NCBI RefSeq assembly: GCF_004212635.1
Contig: NZ_PSRT01000008.1
Span: 1 to 64,000, forward strand
Source: Bradyrhizobium genosp. SA-3
GTDB lineage: Bacteria > Pseudomonadota > Alphaproteobacteria > Rhizobiales > Xanthobacteraceae
Direction of reading: 5' to 3'
DNA length: 64,000 nucleotides
Shown here piece after piece: positions 25,581 to 34,782 of the stretch. The notes beneath the pieces were generated by a model. That model did not search any database. It had not been told where the DNA came from and saw nothing but the letters and a program-made list of their open reading frames with translations. Positions within the stretch are counted from its first letter, which is position 1, and the number at the start of each line of letters is the position of its first letter. The translations under genes were made by a program, and so were the position numbers.

Positions 25581-26917
25581 CCTGATGATGGCGCATCCCG
25601 CGTCGTCTCGACCGGAAGACGGCAGCGTACATAGGTTCGGTCATCCGCGCGCAGCAGTGACAGCGATCCGCTGAGCGCGCGCACGCGCTCATGCATGCCG
25701 GTCAGGCCCCGGCCGAAGACGTTGCCGGCGGGAAAGCCACCGCCATCGTCGGAGATCTCGATGAGGAGCGTCTCGCCTGCGACGGTCGCCTGCACATGGG
25801 CATTGCCGGCTTTGGCATGGCGTAGCACGTTGGTGAGTGCCTCCTGGATCACGCGATAGACGGTCTGGGCCAGCGGTCCGTCGATCCCGTTGAGACCGGG
25901 ATCGATCGTGGCCGTCAGGCCGATATGCGGTGACTGCTTGCGAAAGTTTTGCAGCAGTGTCTGCACGCTGGTCGCGAGGCCCAGTTCCTCGATATAGAGC
26001 GGTCGCAGCCGGTCGAGAATACGGCGGTTGGTCTGCTGGAGCGCCTCGACCGATTGCAGCACATCCTGCGCCGAATTGCCGAGATTTCCTGCAGGTGAAG
26101 ATGCCTCGATCAAGGCGATCGTCCCGGCGCGGATGCTGAACAACAGCGGCCCGAGTTCGTCATGCATCTCGCGGGCGAGATCGCGCCGCTCGTCATCCTG
26201 GAGCGACACCAGGCGGTGCAAGAGGTCGCGATTGTCCGCGCTCAATTGCGCCAGCGTTGCGGCCAGCGCGTTGGCCTCCTCGCAGCTCTGCCGGATCTCC
26301 GACGGACCGGCGACGGGAATCGGCGTTGCGTAGTCGCCGCGCCGTATCCGCGTGAGCCCCTCGCCGAGATTTCGCAGGGGCCGCAGCGCCGATCCCGCGA
26401 AGACATAGGCGATGGTGCCCGTGAGCACCGTGAGCGCCAGGACGAGGCAGATCAGCGCGAGAAAGCCGATCCATTTCTCGAACAAGTCGGCCGACAGGTC
26501 CGGGAGGAAGACGAGATCTCCTACACGCCTGCCGTCGATGATCACCGGGGACGCCGCGTCCGTCTCCGGGATGACAAGCAGCTCGATGAACCATTGCGGC
26601 ACGCCATGCAGGTTGCGCAGGCCGCCTTTCGGGGAGGGCGCGGGACCCTCCTCGGCGGCGCGGAATTGGATATCGGAGGAGGTACCCAATGAATGGACAA
26701 AGGCATCGAGTGTCTGCCGTGGATTGTCCGACGCGCGCAGGGTGTTGTTGAGCGCGGTGGCGATTGCCCGGGGCAAACGCTGGCGCGGCTCATTCTCCTC
26801 AGCGAGCTGGCCCCCTGCGAAGGTCTGAAGCAGCATGCCGCCCAGGACCAGTGCCGCGAGAAGGCTCGCGCCGAGCGGAAGAAACAATTGCGTCCGGAAT
26901 GAGAGCCGTTGCCACAT
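25577..26917 (-). CDS. NarL-type sensor histidine kinase
   Basis: 446 residues. A first transmembrane helix (about 12-35) and a second (about 152-178) enclose a periplasmic sensor region of ~115 residues. A HAMP-like linker (SALRPLRNLGEGLTRIRRGDYATPIP) follows. The HisKA_3 box is 'DERRDLAREMHDELGPLLFSIR', with the phospho-acceptor His in MHDELG. The HATPase domain contains 'VIQEALTNVLRHAKA' (N box), 'ISDDGGGFP' (G1) and 'GRGLTGMHERV' (G2). This is the NarX/UhpB/DegS class that pairs with LuxR-type regulators, and such a regulator is divergent 86 bp away. The signal is unknown. Confidence 0.92.
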   Translation of the reverse strand: MWQRLSFRTQLFLPLGASLLAALVLGGMLLQTFAGGQLAEENEPRQRLPRAIATALNNTLRASDNPRQTLDAFVHSLGTSSDIQFRAAEEGPAPSPKGGLRNLHGVPQWFIELLVIPETDAASPVIIDGRRVGDLVFLPDLSADLFEKWIGFLALICLVLALTVLTGTIAYVFAGSALRPLRNLGEGLTRIRRGDYATPIPVAGPSEIRQSCEEANALAATLAQLSADNRDLLHRLVSLQDDERRDLAREMHDELGPLLFSIRAGTIALIEASSPAGNLGNSAQDVLQSVEALQQTNRRILDRLRPLYIEELGLATSVQTLLQNFRKQSPHIGLTATIDPGLNGIDGPLAQTVYRVIQEALTNVLRHAKAGNAHVQATVAGETLLIEISDDGGGFPAGNVFGRGLTGMHERVRALSGSLSLLRADDRTYVRCRLPVETTRDAPSSG

Positions 26918-27003
26918 TAGGTCAATTCTAACGTGTTTTGGTGGGAATCTCTCTTTCCATTTGTTCCCGCCGGTCTATGAGTCGAAAAACAAGAGAGCGC
27001 GCG

Positions 27004-27648
27004 ATGCAAGATACCGCCAGACCGGCGACCAGGGTCCTGATCGTCGACGACCATCCCGTGGTGCTGTCCGGTTGTCGCACCCTGTTCGCCTCCGACCACT
27101 CGATCCGTATCGACGAGGCGACCGACGCCAAATCCGGGCATCGCGCCTATGTCAGCAAGCGTCCCGACGTCACCGTAATCGACATCAGCCTGCCTGATGT
27201 CTCCGGATTCGAGCTGATGCGACGCATCCGCAAGGACGATCCGGGCGCCAAGATCATCATGTTCAGCATGAATGACGATCCGGCCTTCGTGGTCCGGGCG
27301 GTCGAGCTTGGGGCGCAGGGCTATGTCTCCAAGGGTGACGATCCCAGGATCCTGCTGAAAGCGGTGCGCAAGGTGGTCGCCGGCGACAATTTCATCTCGC
27401 CGCAGCTTGCGGAAGCCGTGACGTTTTCAGGCGCGGCGATCAAGGCCAATCCAGCCTCGCAGATGACGCCGCGCGAGCTCGAGATTCTCCGCCTGCTCGG
27501 ACGCGGCGACAAAATCGTCGAGGTGGCCGAGGCGCTCGGCATCTCCTACAAGACCGTCGCGAACACCACGTCCCTACTCAAGCAGAAGCTCGGGGCCAAG
27601 AACCATTCCGATCTGATCCGGATCGCAGTGGAAATCGGGATGAATTGA
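27004..27648 (+). CDS. NarL/LuxR-type response regulator
   Basis: 214 residues from the ATG at 27004 with AAGAGAG upstream; an earlier in-frame ATG at 26977 lacks a site. In the receiver domain (about 10-125) the acidic pocket is 'VLIVDDHPV', the phospho-Asp is in 'VTVIDISLPDVSG' and the conserved Lys in 'GYVSKGDD'. In the C-terminal LuxR helix-turn-helix, 'MTPRELEILRLLGRGDKIVEVAEALGIS' is followed by 'YKTVANTTSLLKQKLGA'. It is the presumed partner of the divergent kinase. Targets unknown. Confidence 0.92.
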   Translation: MQDTARPATRVLIVDDHPVVLSGCRTLFASDHSIRIDEATDAKSGHRAYVSKRPDVTVIDISLPDVSGFELMRRIRKDDPGAKIIMFSMNDDPAFVVRAVELGAQGYVSKGDDPRILLKAVRKVVAGDNFISPQLAEAVTFSGAAIKANPASQMTPRELEILRLLGRGDKIVEVAEALGISYKTVANTTSLLKQKLGAKNHSDLIRIAVEIGMN

Positions 27649-27660
27649 TCTCCCGCCAAC

Positions 27661-27697
27661 GACCGAACCGGCTGCTCCAGGATGCAGCGGTTCGGTC
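27661..27697 (+). terminator. Stem-loop downstream of the response-regulator gene
   Basis: Arms GACCGAACCG and CGGTTCGGTC, with an inner CTGC/GCAG extension, begin 12 nt after the stop codon. There is no T-run, so it may be a Rho-independent-like pause or an mRNA-stabilising hairpin. Confidence 0.5.
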
Positions 27698-27939
27698 GAC
27701 GGATCGGTGTCGCCATCGGTCGGGCAATGCATGGGCACAATGGCCGGCACCCTCCGCCGACCCAATCGGTCGCCACGGCATTGGTTCCTCAGGCAGGTCG
27801 TAGGTTCGGGAAAGAATGGCAATATGGAGCAAGTTGTTGCTCCAATCCGCGATAGAATGCCCTGAGCGCGCCGGGAAAAACAGGAACATCTTCCGTCGCG
27901 TGCCGTTTTGGCTCTTGACGATTTGACGACAGCTGACGA

Positions 27940-28050
27940 AAGCTTGGGCGAACAGTTTTAGCGGGTCAGGGGACCCGACGAGGCAAACCGGTCTGCACAC
28001 AACGACAGACCTTCCAAGAGAAGGGCTGCGGCAACGCCGCAGCCCTTTTT
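27940..28050 (+). ncRNA. Candidate structured small RNA (three hairpins ending in an intrinsic terminator)
   Basis: The 549-bp gap between the response regulator and thrC has no credible gene. It contains three consecutive perfect hairpins: CGGGTC-AGGG-GACCCG (27962-27977), GGTCTG-N10-CAGACC (27990-28011, loop CACACAACGA) and GGGCTGCGGC-AAC-GCCGCAGCCC (28023-28045), the last followed by five T (28046-28050). No nearby gene upstream clearly needs this terminator, since the regulator ends 375 nt earlier with its own stem-loop. The 5' end is unknown and no convincing promoter was found. Alternatively it is a thrC leader or attenuator, since thrC starts 148 nt downstream. Confidence 0.5.
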
Positions 28051-28197
28051 CATTGAGCAACGGGAGCGACCGGAAGCGGTTTCCCGATGCCGCAAAACAC
28101 TTTATGGTGGCCCAAAGCCTCTGGCTGTTAACAAGTAGTTTCGTAAAATCAAAGGCTTACGAGCGAGCTCAGGCTCGGTCGGCCTTTGGAGGGCAGT

Positions 28198-29616
28198 TTG
28201 ACTCGTTATATCTCGACCCGGGGCGAGGCCCCCGAACTCGGCTTCTGTGACGTGATGCTGACCGGGCTCGCCCGCGATGGCGGCCTGTATGTGCCGGCCA
28301 GTTGGCCGCAGCTTTCGGCGCAGACGATCGCCAGCTTCTTCGGCCGTCCCTATTGGGAGGTCGCGGTCGACGTGATTCGCCCCTTCGCCGGCGGCGAGAT
28401 CACGGACGCCGAGCTTGGCCGTATGGCCAACGAGGCCTACGCCACCTTCCGCCATCCCGCGGTGGTCCCGCTGCGCCAGATGTCGCCGCATCAGTTCGTG
28501 CTGGAGCTGTTCCACGGCCCGACGCTTGCCTTCAAGGACGTGGCGATGCAGCTGATCTCGCGGCTGATGGACCATGTGCTCGCCAAGCGCGGCCAGCGTA
28601 CCACCATCGTGGTTGCGACCTCCGGCGATACCGGCGGCGCCGCGGTCGAAGCCTTTGCGGGTCTGGAGAATGTCGACCTCATCGTGCTGTTCCCGCACGG
28701 CCGCATCTCAGAGGTCCAGCAGCGGATGATGACGACGACGGGTGCGGCCAATGTGCACGCGCTCGCCGTCGAAGGCACCTTCGACGACTGCCAGGCGCTC
28801 GTGAAGGGGATGTTCAACAACCATCGCTTCCGCGATGCGACCTCGCTGTCCGGCGTCAACTCGATCAACTGGGCGCGTATCGTTGCCCAGGTGGTCTACT
28901 ATTTCACCTCGGCCGTCGCCGTCGGTGCACCGGCGCGCGCGGTGGATTTCGTCGTGCCGACCGGCAATTTCGGCGACATCTTTGCCGGCTACGTCGCCAA
29001 GCGCATGGGCCTGCCGGTGCGCACGCTGCGCATCGCCGCCAACGTCAACGACATCCTGGCCCGCACGCTCAAGACCGGGATCTACGAGGTGCGCGAGGTG
29101 CACGCCACGGCGTCGCCGTCGATGGACATCCAGATCTCCTCGAATTTCGAGCGGCTGCTGTTCGAGGCCGGCCGGCGCGACGCGGCCGGTGTGCGTCGCC
29201 TGATGGATTCTCTGAAGCAGTCCGGGCGCTTCGTGCTGCCCGATGCGACGCTGGCCGCGATCCGCGGGGAGTTCGACGCAGGCCGCGCCGACGAGACCGA
29301 AACCGCGGCTGCGATCCGCGCCGCCTGGCGCGAGGCGGGCGAGCTGGTCGATCCGCATACCGCAGTGGCGCTCGCGGTCGCCGACCGCGACACCACCGAC
29401 ACGACGGTCCCGAGCATCGTGCTCTCCACGGCCCATCCAGCCAAATTCCCCGACGCGGTCGAGGCGGCCTGCGGCCAGCGGCCGCAATTGCCCGCCTGGC
29501 TCGACGGATTGATGACCAAATCCGAGCACATGAAGGTGATGAAGAACGATCAGGCCGAGGTCGAGCGGTTCGTGCTGTCGGTCAGCCGCGCCGCAAAGCA
29601 GGGAGTTGCCGGATGA
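28198..29616 (+). CDS. thrC: Threonine synthase
   Basis: 472 residues from a TTG at 28198, chosen because GGAGGG ends 6 nt upstream and the product then starts (M)TRYISTRGEAPELGF as expected; a TTG four codons earlier lacks a site. The PLP-binding Lys is K113 in TLAFKDVAMQL. The phosphate-binding 'ATSGDTGGAAVEAF', 'GVNSINWARI' and 'VPTGNFGDIFAGY' loops are intact. It converts O-phosphohomoserine to threonine. The gene overlaps the M16 peptidase start by 4 nt (ATGA), a pairing conserved in related Rhizobiales. Confidence 0.96.
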   Translation: MTRYISTRGEAPELGFCDVMLTGLARDGGLYVPASWPQLSAQTIASFFGRPYWEVAVDVIRPFAGGEITDAELGRMANEAYATFRHPAVVPLRQMSPHQFVLELFHGPTLAFKDVAMQLISRLMDHVLAKRGQRTTIVVATSGDTGGAAVEAFAGLENVDLIVLFPHGRISEVQQRMMTTTGAANVHALAVEGTFDDCQALVKGMFNNHRFRDATSLSGVNSINWARIVAQVVYYFTSAVAVGAPARAVDFVVPTGNFGDIFAGYVAKRMGLPVRTLRIAANVNDILARTLKTGIYEVREVHATASPSMDIQISSNFERLLFEAGRRDAAGVRRLMDSLKQSGRFVLPDATLAAIRGEFDAGRADETETAAAIRAAWREAGELVDPHTAVALAVADRDTTDTTVPSIVLSTAHPAKFPDAVEAACGQRPQLPAWLDGLMTKSEHMKVMKNDQAEVERFVLSVSRAAKQGVAG

Positions 29617-30902
29617 GCGTCGAGATTTCCAAGCTTGCCTCCGGCCTGACCGTCGTCACCGACAAGATGCCCCATCTCGAGACTGCGGCGCTCGGCGTCT
29701 GGGCCGGCGTCGGCGGGCGCGACGAGAAGCCGAACGAGCACGGCATCTCGCATCTTCTGGAGCACATGGCGTTCAAGGGCACGACCAAGCGCTCCTCGCG
29801 CGAGATCGTCGAGGAGATCGAAGCGGTCGGCGGCGATCTCAATGCCGGCACCTCGACCGAGACCACGTCCTATTACGCCCGGGTGCTGAAGGCCGACGTG
29901 CCGCTCGCGCTCGACGTGCTCGCCGACATCCTCGCCAATCCCGCTTTCGAGCCGGACGAGCTGGAGCGCGAGAAGAACGTCATCGTGCAGGAGATCGGGG
30001 CTGCGCAGGACACACCCGACGACGTCGTGTTCGAGCATCTGAACGAGCTCTGCTATCCCGACCAGCCGATGGGCCGTTCGCTGCTCGGCACCGCCAAGAC
30101 GCTGCGCGGCTTCAACCGCGACATGCTCCGCGGCTATCTGTCGACGCATTATCGCGGGCCCGACATGGTGGTGGCCGCTGCCGGCGCGGTCGATCACAAG
30201 CAGGTTGTCGCCGAGGTCGAGAAGCGTTTCGCGAGCTTTGAAGCGACGCCGGGACCGAAGCCGCAATCCGCCCAGTTCGGCCAGGGCGGCGCCAAAGTGG
30301 TGCACCGCGAGCTCGAGCAGGCGCATCTGACGCTGGCGCTCGAGGGGGTGCCGCAGACCGATCCGTCGCTGTTTTCGCTCCAGGTCTTCACCAACATTCT
30401 CGGCGGCGGGATGTCGTCGCGGCTGTTCCAGGAGGTGCGCGAGAAGCGCGGCCTCTGCTACTCCATCTACACCTTCCACGCGCCCTACACCGACACCGGC
30501 TTCTTCGGCCTCTACACCGGCACCGATCCCGCCGACGCGCCGGAGATGATGGAGGTCGTGGTCGACATCATGAATGATTCGGTGGAAACCCTGACCGAGG
30601 CCGAGATCGCGCGGGCCAAGGCGCAGATGAAGGCGGGCCTGTTGATGGCGCTGGAGAGCTGCTCGTCCCGTGCCGAGCAGCTCGCCCGGCATGTGCTGGC
30701 CTATGGCCGGCCGCAGACGGTGCAGGAGCTGGTGGCCCGAATCGACGCCGTCAGCGTCGAATCGACCCGGGATGCCGCGCGTGCGCTGCTTTCGCGCAGC
30801 CGCCCTGCGGTCGTCGCATTGGGCAGCGGCAGGGGGCTGGACACGGCGGTGTCTTTTGCGGAAGGATTGACCCGGGCGCGCGCCAAGGCTCGGCTGCATT
30901 AG
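29613..30902 (+). CDS. M16 family zinc peptidase (mitochondrial-processing-peptidase-like)
   Basis: 429 residues. The inverted zinc motif HLLEH (H47, E50, H51) is complete and the distal Glu lies in the conserved 'ELEREKNVIVQEI' helix. The second half carries the 'GGGMSSRLFQEVREKRGLCYSIY' signature, in which the Arg-Tyr pair binds substrate. Such single-domain M16B enzymes degrade or process peptides and are bacterial relatives of the MPP beta subunit. It is coupled to thrC by an ATGA overlap and followed 36 bp later by a GNAT gene. Confidence 0.93.
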   Translation: MSVEISKLASGLTVVTDKMPHLETAALGVWAGVGGRDEKPNEHGISHLLEHMAFKGTTKRSSREIVEEIEAVGGDLNAGTSTETTSYYARVLKADVPLALDVLADILANPAFEPDELEREKNVIVQEIGAAQDTPDDVVFEHLNELCYPDQPMGRSLLGTAKTLRGFNRDMLRGYLSTHYRGPDMVVAAAGAVDHKQVVAEVEKRFASFEATPGPKPQSAQFGQGGAKVVHRELEQAHLTLALEGVPQTDPSLFSLQVFTNILGGGMSSRLFQEVREKRGLCYSIYTFHAPYTDTGFFGLYTGTDPADAPEMMEVVVDIMNDSVETLTEAEIARAKAQMKAGLLMALESCSSRAEQLARHVLAYGRPQTVQELVARIDAVSVESTRDAARALLSRSRPAVVALGSGRGLDTAVSFAEGLTRARAKARLH

Positions 30903-30938
30903 GAGCCGCGCAGGGGCGCCGCCCCCGGAAGCATCACC

Positions 30939-31526
30939 ATGGCCCTCTTTCGCCTGCCATCCAGTGGACCCGCCGCACTCGCGCCGCGCGGCAACGGGTT
31001 GCTGCTGCGCGCTCCGCAGATGTCGGATTTCCTGCAATGGGCTCACTTGCGCGAAAGCAGCCGCGACTACCTCACTCCCTGGGAGCCGATCTGGCCCTCG
31101 GACGACCTCACCCGGTCCGGCTTCCGCCGCCGTCTGCGCCGCTATTCAGAGGACATCGCCGCGGATCGTTCCTATCCCTTTCTGATCTTTCGCGAGCTCG
31201 ACGGCGCCATGGTCGGCGGCATCACGCTGGCCAATGTCCGGCGCGGCATCGTACAGGCCGGCACCATCGGCTACTGGATTGGGCAGCCCTACGCCCATCG
31301 CGGCTACATGACCGCGGCACTGCGGGTGCTGCTGCCGACGCTGTTCGGCGAGCTCAACCTGCACCGGGTCGAGGCCGCCTGCATCCCCACCAATGCGCCG
31401 TCGATCCGGGTGCTGGAGAAGTGCGGCTTCTCCCGCGAGGGGCTGGCGCGCCGCTATCTCTGCATCAACGGGATCTGGCAGGATCACCTGCTGTTCGGCC
31501 TGCTGCATGAGGATTTTCGCGGCTGA
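30939..31526 (+). CDS. GNAT N-acetyltransferase (RimJ/RimL type)
   Basis: 195 residues with the RimJ-like order: 'LRAPQMSDFLQWAHLRESSRDYLTPWEP', then motif A 'IGYWIGQPYAHRGYMTAALRVLLPTLF', then 'VEAACIPTNAPSIRVLEKCGFSREGLARRYLCING'. The acetyl-CoA pyrophosphate loop is Q-P-Y-A-H-R-G-Y-M. Family members acetylate ribosomal-protein N-termini or small amines, so the substrate is open. It lies close behind the M16 peptidase gene on the same strand and is probably in the thrC operon. Confidence 0.9.
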   Translation: MALFRLPSSGPAALAPRGNGLLLRAPQMSDFLQWAHLRESSRDYLTPWEPIWPSDDLTRSGFRRRLRRYSEDIAADRSYPFLIFRELDGAMVGGITLANVRRGIVQAGTIGYWIGQPYAHRGYMTAALRVLLPTLFGELNLHRVEAACIPTNAPSIRVLEKCGFSREGLARRYLCINGIWQDHLLFGLLHEDFRG

Positions 31527-31666
31527 GCCGCCACCTCCTGCGGCCAAAGTCTTGATCGTCCCGCCTTGCTTGCTGCCGTAATTTACCTGCCTTGGGTTCG
31601 CCGATTTTGGCGATATAACGGCGCGGGCCGGCCTGCGATCGGCCGGAATGCTGTCATGGAGTATGG

Positions 31667-32323
31667 GTGTCGATGGTGAAGGAGCTTCGGTCATCGCGGA
31701 ATGCGTTGCGGCAGGGGACGGCGGTCGCGCTGGCGTTGTCGATTGCGCTCGCGTCCGTTTCGCCGGTGGCGGCCCAGTCCTTGAGCGACCGCTTCAAGAG
31801 CCTGTTCGGCGGCAAGTCTGACGAGCCGGCCCAGCCCAAGCCGGCGCCCGCGCCCGGCCAGCCAGCCGATGACGACGTCGATTGCCCGCAGGTCACCGTG
31901 CGCGCCGGCGCCTCCACCTATGCGGTTGGCGCTGGCGGCAAGCCGGCCGTCGGTAATGAGATCCGCTTCCAGGCTACGATCACCAAAATGGCGCGCGAAT
32001 GCGCCCGGAGCGGCGGCGATATCACCGCCCGGATCGGAATCCAGGGCCGTGTCATCGCCGGTCCCGCCGGCGCGCCTGCGACGGTCGAGGTCCCCTTGCG
32101 TATTGCCGTGGTGCAGGGCGGCGTCGGCGAGAAGGTGATCGCCTCGAAGGCCTACCGGACCACGGTCGAGATGTCGGAGGGCGGCAGCGTGCCCTTCACC
32201 TTCGTCGCCGAAGATCTGGCCTACCCGATCCCCTCAGCTGCGGTCGCCGATTCCTACATCTTCTATGTCGGTTTCGACCCGCAGGCGCTCTCGCCCGAGC
32301 CGAAGGGGCGGAAGAGGAAGTAG
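31667..32323 (+). CDS. Secreted protein of unknown function
   Basis: 218 residues from a GTG at 31667, which has GGAG 5 nt upstream; the ATG two codons later is the alternative. A signal peptide (VALALSIALASVSPVAAQS) is followed by a Pro/Ala/Lys-rich linker (about 45-65). A beta-rich domain with two Cys comes next ('DDVDCPQVTVRAGASTY', 'MARECARSGGD'), ending Lys/Arg-rich. No domain is recognised beyond a conserved alphaproteobacterial hypothetical. Probably periplasmic. It ends near a palindromic repeat and a bidirectional terminator, opposite the atp operon. Confidence 0.75.
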   Translation: MSMVKELRSSRNALRQGTAVALALSIALASVSPVAAQSLSDRFKSLFGGKSDEPAQPKPAPAPGQPADDDVDCPQVTVRAGASTYAVGAGGKPAVGNEIRFQATITKMARECARSGGDITARIGIQGRVIAGPAGAPATVEVPLRIAVVQGGVGEKVIASKAYRTTVEMSEGGSVPFTFVAEDLAYPIPSAAVADSYIFYVGFDPQALSPEPKGRKRK

Positions 32324-32333
32324 GGTAAGGCTC

Positions 32334-32453
32334 GTGCCCCGGACGCAGCGCAGCGCTTCTTAGCGGTGCGCTGCAGAGCCGGGGCCCACGACGCGGCACA
32401 ACTGGGTCCCGGCTCAGCGTCGCGTCATTGCATGCCGCGCCGCGTCCGGGACA
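32334..32453. repeat. REP-like element (GTGCCCCGGACGC family)
   Basis: The left arm TGCCCCGGACGCAGCGCAGC is mirrored imperfectly by CGCGCCGCGTCCGGGACA, with an inner GCCGGGGCCCA / TGGGTCCCGGC pair. It is non-coding, between the secreted-protein gene and the ATP synthase terminator. Confidence 0.7.
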
Positions 32454-32465
32454 TCTTTCAGACAA

Positions 32466-32500
32466 CAAAAAAGCCGGCGCACATCGCGCCGGCTTTTTGT
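32466..32500. terminator. Bidirectional terminator between the secreted-protein gene and atpF
   Basis: A run of A and the stem AGCCGGCGC-ACATC-GCGCCGGCT, then a run of T, form a symmetrical intrinsic terminator. It can stop plus-strand transcripts from the left and minus-strand transcripts of the atp operon, whose last stop codon is at 32518. Confidence 0.9.
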
Positions 32501-32517
32501 TTGGTGAAGGCAAAATC

Positions 32518-33003
32518 TCAGTTCAGCTTCTGCCGAACCTCGTTGATGCCCTTGGCGAGCAGGTCGTCGGCGACCTGGCCCTTGACCGACTGCGACAGGA
32601 TCGCCGAGGCGGCCTGGACGGCGGCTTCGGCGGCTGCGGCGCGGACATCGGCCAGCGCCTGGGCCTCGGCGAGCGCGATCTTGCTCTCCGCGGTCTTGGT
32701 TCTGCGGGCGACGAAGTCTTCCATCTTCGCCTTGGCGTCGGCCGCGATGCGCTCGGCTTCGGACTTGGCATTGGCGATGATGTCGGCAGCCTCGCGCTCG
32801 GCCGCGGCACTGCGCGCCTTGTAGTCGGCGAGCACCTTGGCTGCCTCCTGCTTGAGACGTGCGGCGTCGTCGAGCTCGGCCTTGATGCGGTCGGCACGAT
32901 GATCGAGCGCGGTCATCGCCGTCTTGAAGATCCCGAGATAGCCGAACACGACCATCAGGATCACGAAGGCGACGGCGACCCAAAATTCAGGTTCGAAGAA
33001 CAT
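32518..33003 (-). CDS. atpF: F0F1 ATP synthase subunit b
   Basis: 161 residues. A single N-terminal membrane helix ('[21 protein letters not shown]', about 6-26) precedes a long Ala/Lys/Glu-rich helix (about 30-155), the dimeric peripheral stalk. This is the standard b-subunit layout and length. It is the last gene of the F0 operon atpI-atpB-atpE-b'-b, 5 bp behind b'. The F1 genes are not in this window, a separation also normal in Bradyrhizobium. Confidence 0.95.
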   Translation of the reverse strand: MFFEPEFWVAVAFVILMVVFGYLGIFKTAMTALDHRADRIKAELDDAARLKQEAAKVLADYKARSAAAEREAADIIANAKSEAERIAADAKAKMEDFVARRTKTAESKIALAEAQALADVRAAAAEAAVQAASAILSQSVKGQVADDLLAKGINEVRQKLN

Positions 33004-33008
33004 CTCGA

Positions 33009-33575
33009 CTAACCCTTCAAGGACGCATCGACCGCGGCATTGACCGACGCTGCGTCGGGAACGACGCCGGTGAGCTGCTGCACGATCTGGCCTGCCGCAT
33101 CCGCCGCGATGCCGCGGACGTTGCTCATGGCGGCAGCGCGGGTCGAGGCGATGGTCTTCTCCGCCCCGGCGAGCTTGGCCGCCAATTGCTCTTCCAGCGC
33201 CTTGCGCGCGGCGTCCGCCTGCGCATTCGCCTTGTCGCGGGATTCGTTGCCGATCGCCTGTGCCCGCGTGCGCGCCGAAGCGAGCTCGCTTTCATAGGCC
33301 TTCAGCGCCGCGTCGGACTGGTCCTTCAGCTTCTGCGCTTCGGCGAGGTCGCCCTCGATTTTGTTCTGCCGCGCCTCGATCGCACCGCCGATGCGCGGCA
33401 GAGCGAGCTTGGACACGATCACGTAAAGCAGGACGAAGAAGATCGCGAGCGACACCAGCTGTGAAGCAAAGCTGCTGCTCTCGAACGGCGGAAAACCGCC
33501 ACCGTGGTGACCACCGTCAGCCTCGGTGTGAGCGCCCGCCGCCGGACCTTTTGCGCCGCCATGACTCTCAGCCAT
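33009..33575 (-). CDS. atpF2: F0F1 ATP synthase subunit b'
   Basis: 188 residues. A Gly/His-rich N-terminal extension (about 1-28) comes before the membrane helix '[22 protein letters not shown]' and the charged stalk helix. The extension and the '[19 protein letters not shown]' boundary distinguish the divergent b' subunit of photosynthetic-type and alphaproteobacterial ATP synthases from b. It forms a b-b' heterodimer with the following gene. atpG is sometimes used as a symbol in this group. Confidence 0.94.
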   Translation of the reverse strand: MAESHGGAKGPAAGAHTEADGGHHGGGFPPFESSSFASQLVSLAIFFVLLYVIVSKLALPRIGGAIEARQNKIEGDLAEAQKLKDQSDAALKAYESELASARTRAQAIGNESRDKANAQADAARKALEEQLAAKLAGAEKTIASTRAAAMSNVRGIAADAAGQIVQQLTGVVPDAASVNAAVDASLKG

Positions 33576-33640
33576 GGAGTTCTCCTGTTGCTGTCACGCG
33601 CGCCGTCCCAGGGGCTGGAACGGCGCGAAAAACGTCGTCC

Positions 33641-33871
33641 TCAGAGCGGAACGAACAGCAGCAGCAGCGCGATCAGCAACGAGAAGATGCCGAGCGCTTC
33701 GGTCACGGCGAAGCCGAAGATCAGGTTGCCGAACTGGCCCTGAGCGGCCGACGGATTGCGAACCGCCGCGGCGAGGTAGTTGCCGAAGATCACGCCCACG
33801 CCGACGCCCGCACCGCCCATGCCGATGCACGCGATGCCCGCGCCGATAAGTTTTGCTGCTGCCGGATCCAT
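33641..33871 (-). CDS. atpE: F0F1 ATP synthase subunit c
   Basis: 76 residues, a hairpin of two membrane helices. Helix 1 is Gly-rich ([22 protein letters not shown]), the polar loop is 'RNPSAAQGQ', and helix 2 carries the proton-carrying acidic residue in '[17 protein letters not shown]' (Glu). It forms the rotating c-ring. Located 53 bp after atpB and 65 bp before b'. Confidence 0.96.
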   Translation of the reverse strand: MDPAAAKLIGAGIACIGMGGAGVGVGVIFGNYLAAAVRNPSAAQGQFGNLIFGFAVTEALGIFSLLIALLLLFVPL

Positions 33872-33924
33872 TTTAGACTCCTTGGAAGAAAGATTGCGTT
33901 GTGGGTGGAAATTCCCCGGACCGC

Positions 33925-34674
33925 TCAGTGTCCCGGATGAATGGCGTCGTTGAGGTAGATGCAGGTCAGGATCGCGAACACGTAAGCCTGGAGGAACGCG
34001 ACCAGGATCTCGAGCGAAGTCAGCGCGACCGTGAGCGCCAGCGGCAGCACGCCTCCGACCCAGCCGACGGCGCCGAGCGAGAAGCCGAGCATGGCGACGA
34101 AGCCCGCGAACACCTTCAGCGCGATGTGGCCGGCCAGCATGTTGGCGAAGAGACGGACGCTGTGGGAGACCGGCCGCAGGAAGAACGACAGGACCTCGAT
34201 GAACATGACCAGCGGCAGGATGTAGATGGGGACGCCGTGGGGAACGAAAATCTTGAAGAATTTCAGGCCGTTCTTGTAGACGCCGTAGATCAGGACGGTG
34301 AAGAACACCAGGAGCGCGAGCGCCGCGGTGACGATCAGGTGGCTCGACACCGTGAAGGTGTAGGGGATGATGCCCACCAGGTTCGAGACGCAGATGAACA
34401 TGAACAGCGAGAAGATCAGCGGGAAGAACTTCATGCCTTCCGCGCCGGCCGTCGAACGGATGGTCGAGGCGACGAATTCGTAGGAGATTTCAGCGACGGA
34501 CTGGAGGCGCCCGGGAATCAGCTGCGTGCCGCTGGCAAGCATCAGGATCGAGATGATCGCGACCGCCACCAGCATGTAGAGCGACGAATTGGTGAAGGCG
34601 ATCGTATGATTGCCGATATGGCCCAGGGTGAAGAGAGGCTCGATGTTGAACTGGTGGATCGGGTCGATTTTCAT
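33925..34674 (-). CDS. atpB: F0F1 ATP synthase subunit a
   Basis: 249 residues from the ATG at 34674 (MKIDPIHQF). The open frame upstream is a low-complexity Pro/Arg stretch without homology signal. It contains five to six membrane helices. The essential Arg is in '[15 protein letters not shown]' and further conserved residues are in '[25 protein letters not shown]'. It forms the proton half-channels against the c-ring. It follows atpI by 108 bp. Confidence 0.96.
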   Translation of the reverse strand: MKIDPIHQFNIEPLFTLGHIGNHTIAFTNSSLYMLVAVAIISILMLASGTQLIPGRLQSVAEISYEFVASTIRSTAGAEGMKFFPLIFSLFMFICVSNLVGIIPYTFTVSSHLIVTAALALLVFFTVLIYGVYKNGLKFFKIFVPHGVPIYILPLVMFIEVLSFFLRPVSHSVRLFANMLAGHIALKVFAGFVAMLGFSLGAVGWVGGVLPLALTVALTSLEILVAFLQAYVFAILTCIYLNDAIHPGH

Positions 34675-34782
34675 CAGCGCGGCATCTCTTGGTCTGCCGG
34701 GCAATGCCGGCGGGTCTCGGTCTGCCGGCCCGGCCGGCCCGTACCGGCGAGCCGGCACGATCATTCCTCTCCTGGGGATCGC

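Noticed and set aside
27911..27950. TTGACG elements as a possible promoter for the candidate RNA
   Set aside because: No acceptable -10 sequence is found at 16-19 nt from either TTGACG, so no promoter is claimed.
28302..29612. Long in-frame upstream extension of the M16 peptidase
   Set aside because: The extension is an out-of-frame read of thrC; the conserved start is the ATG at 29613 overlapping the thrC stop.
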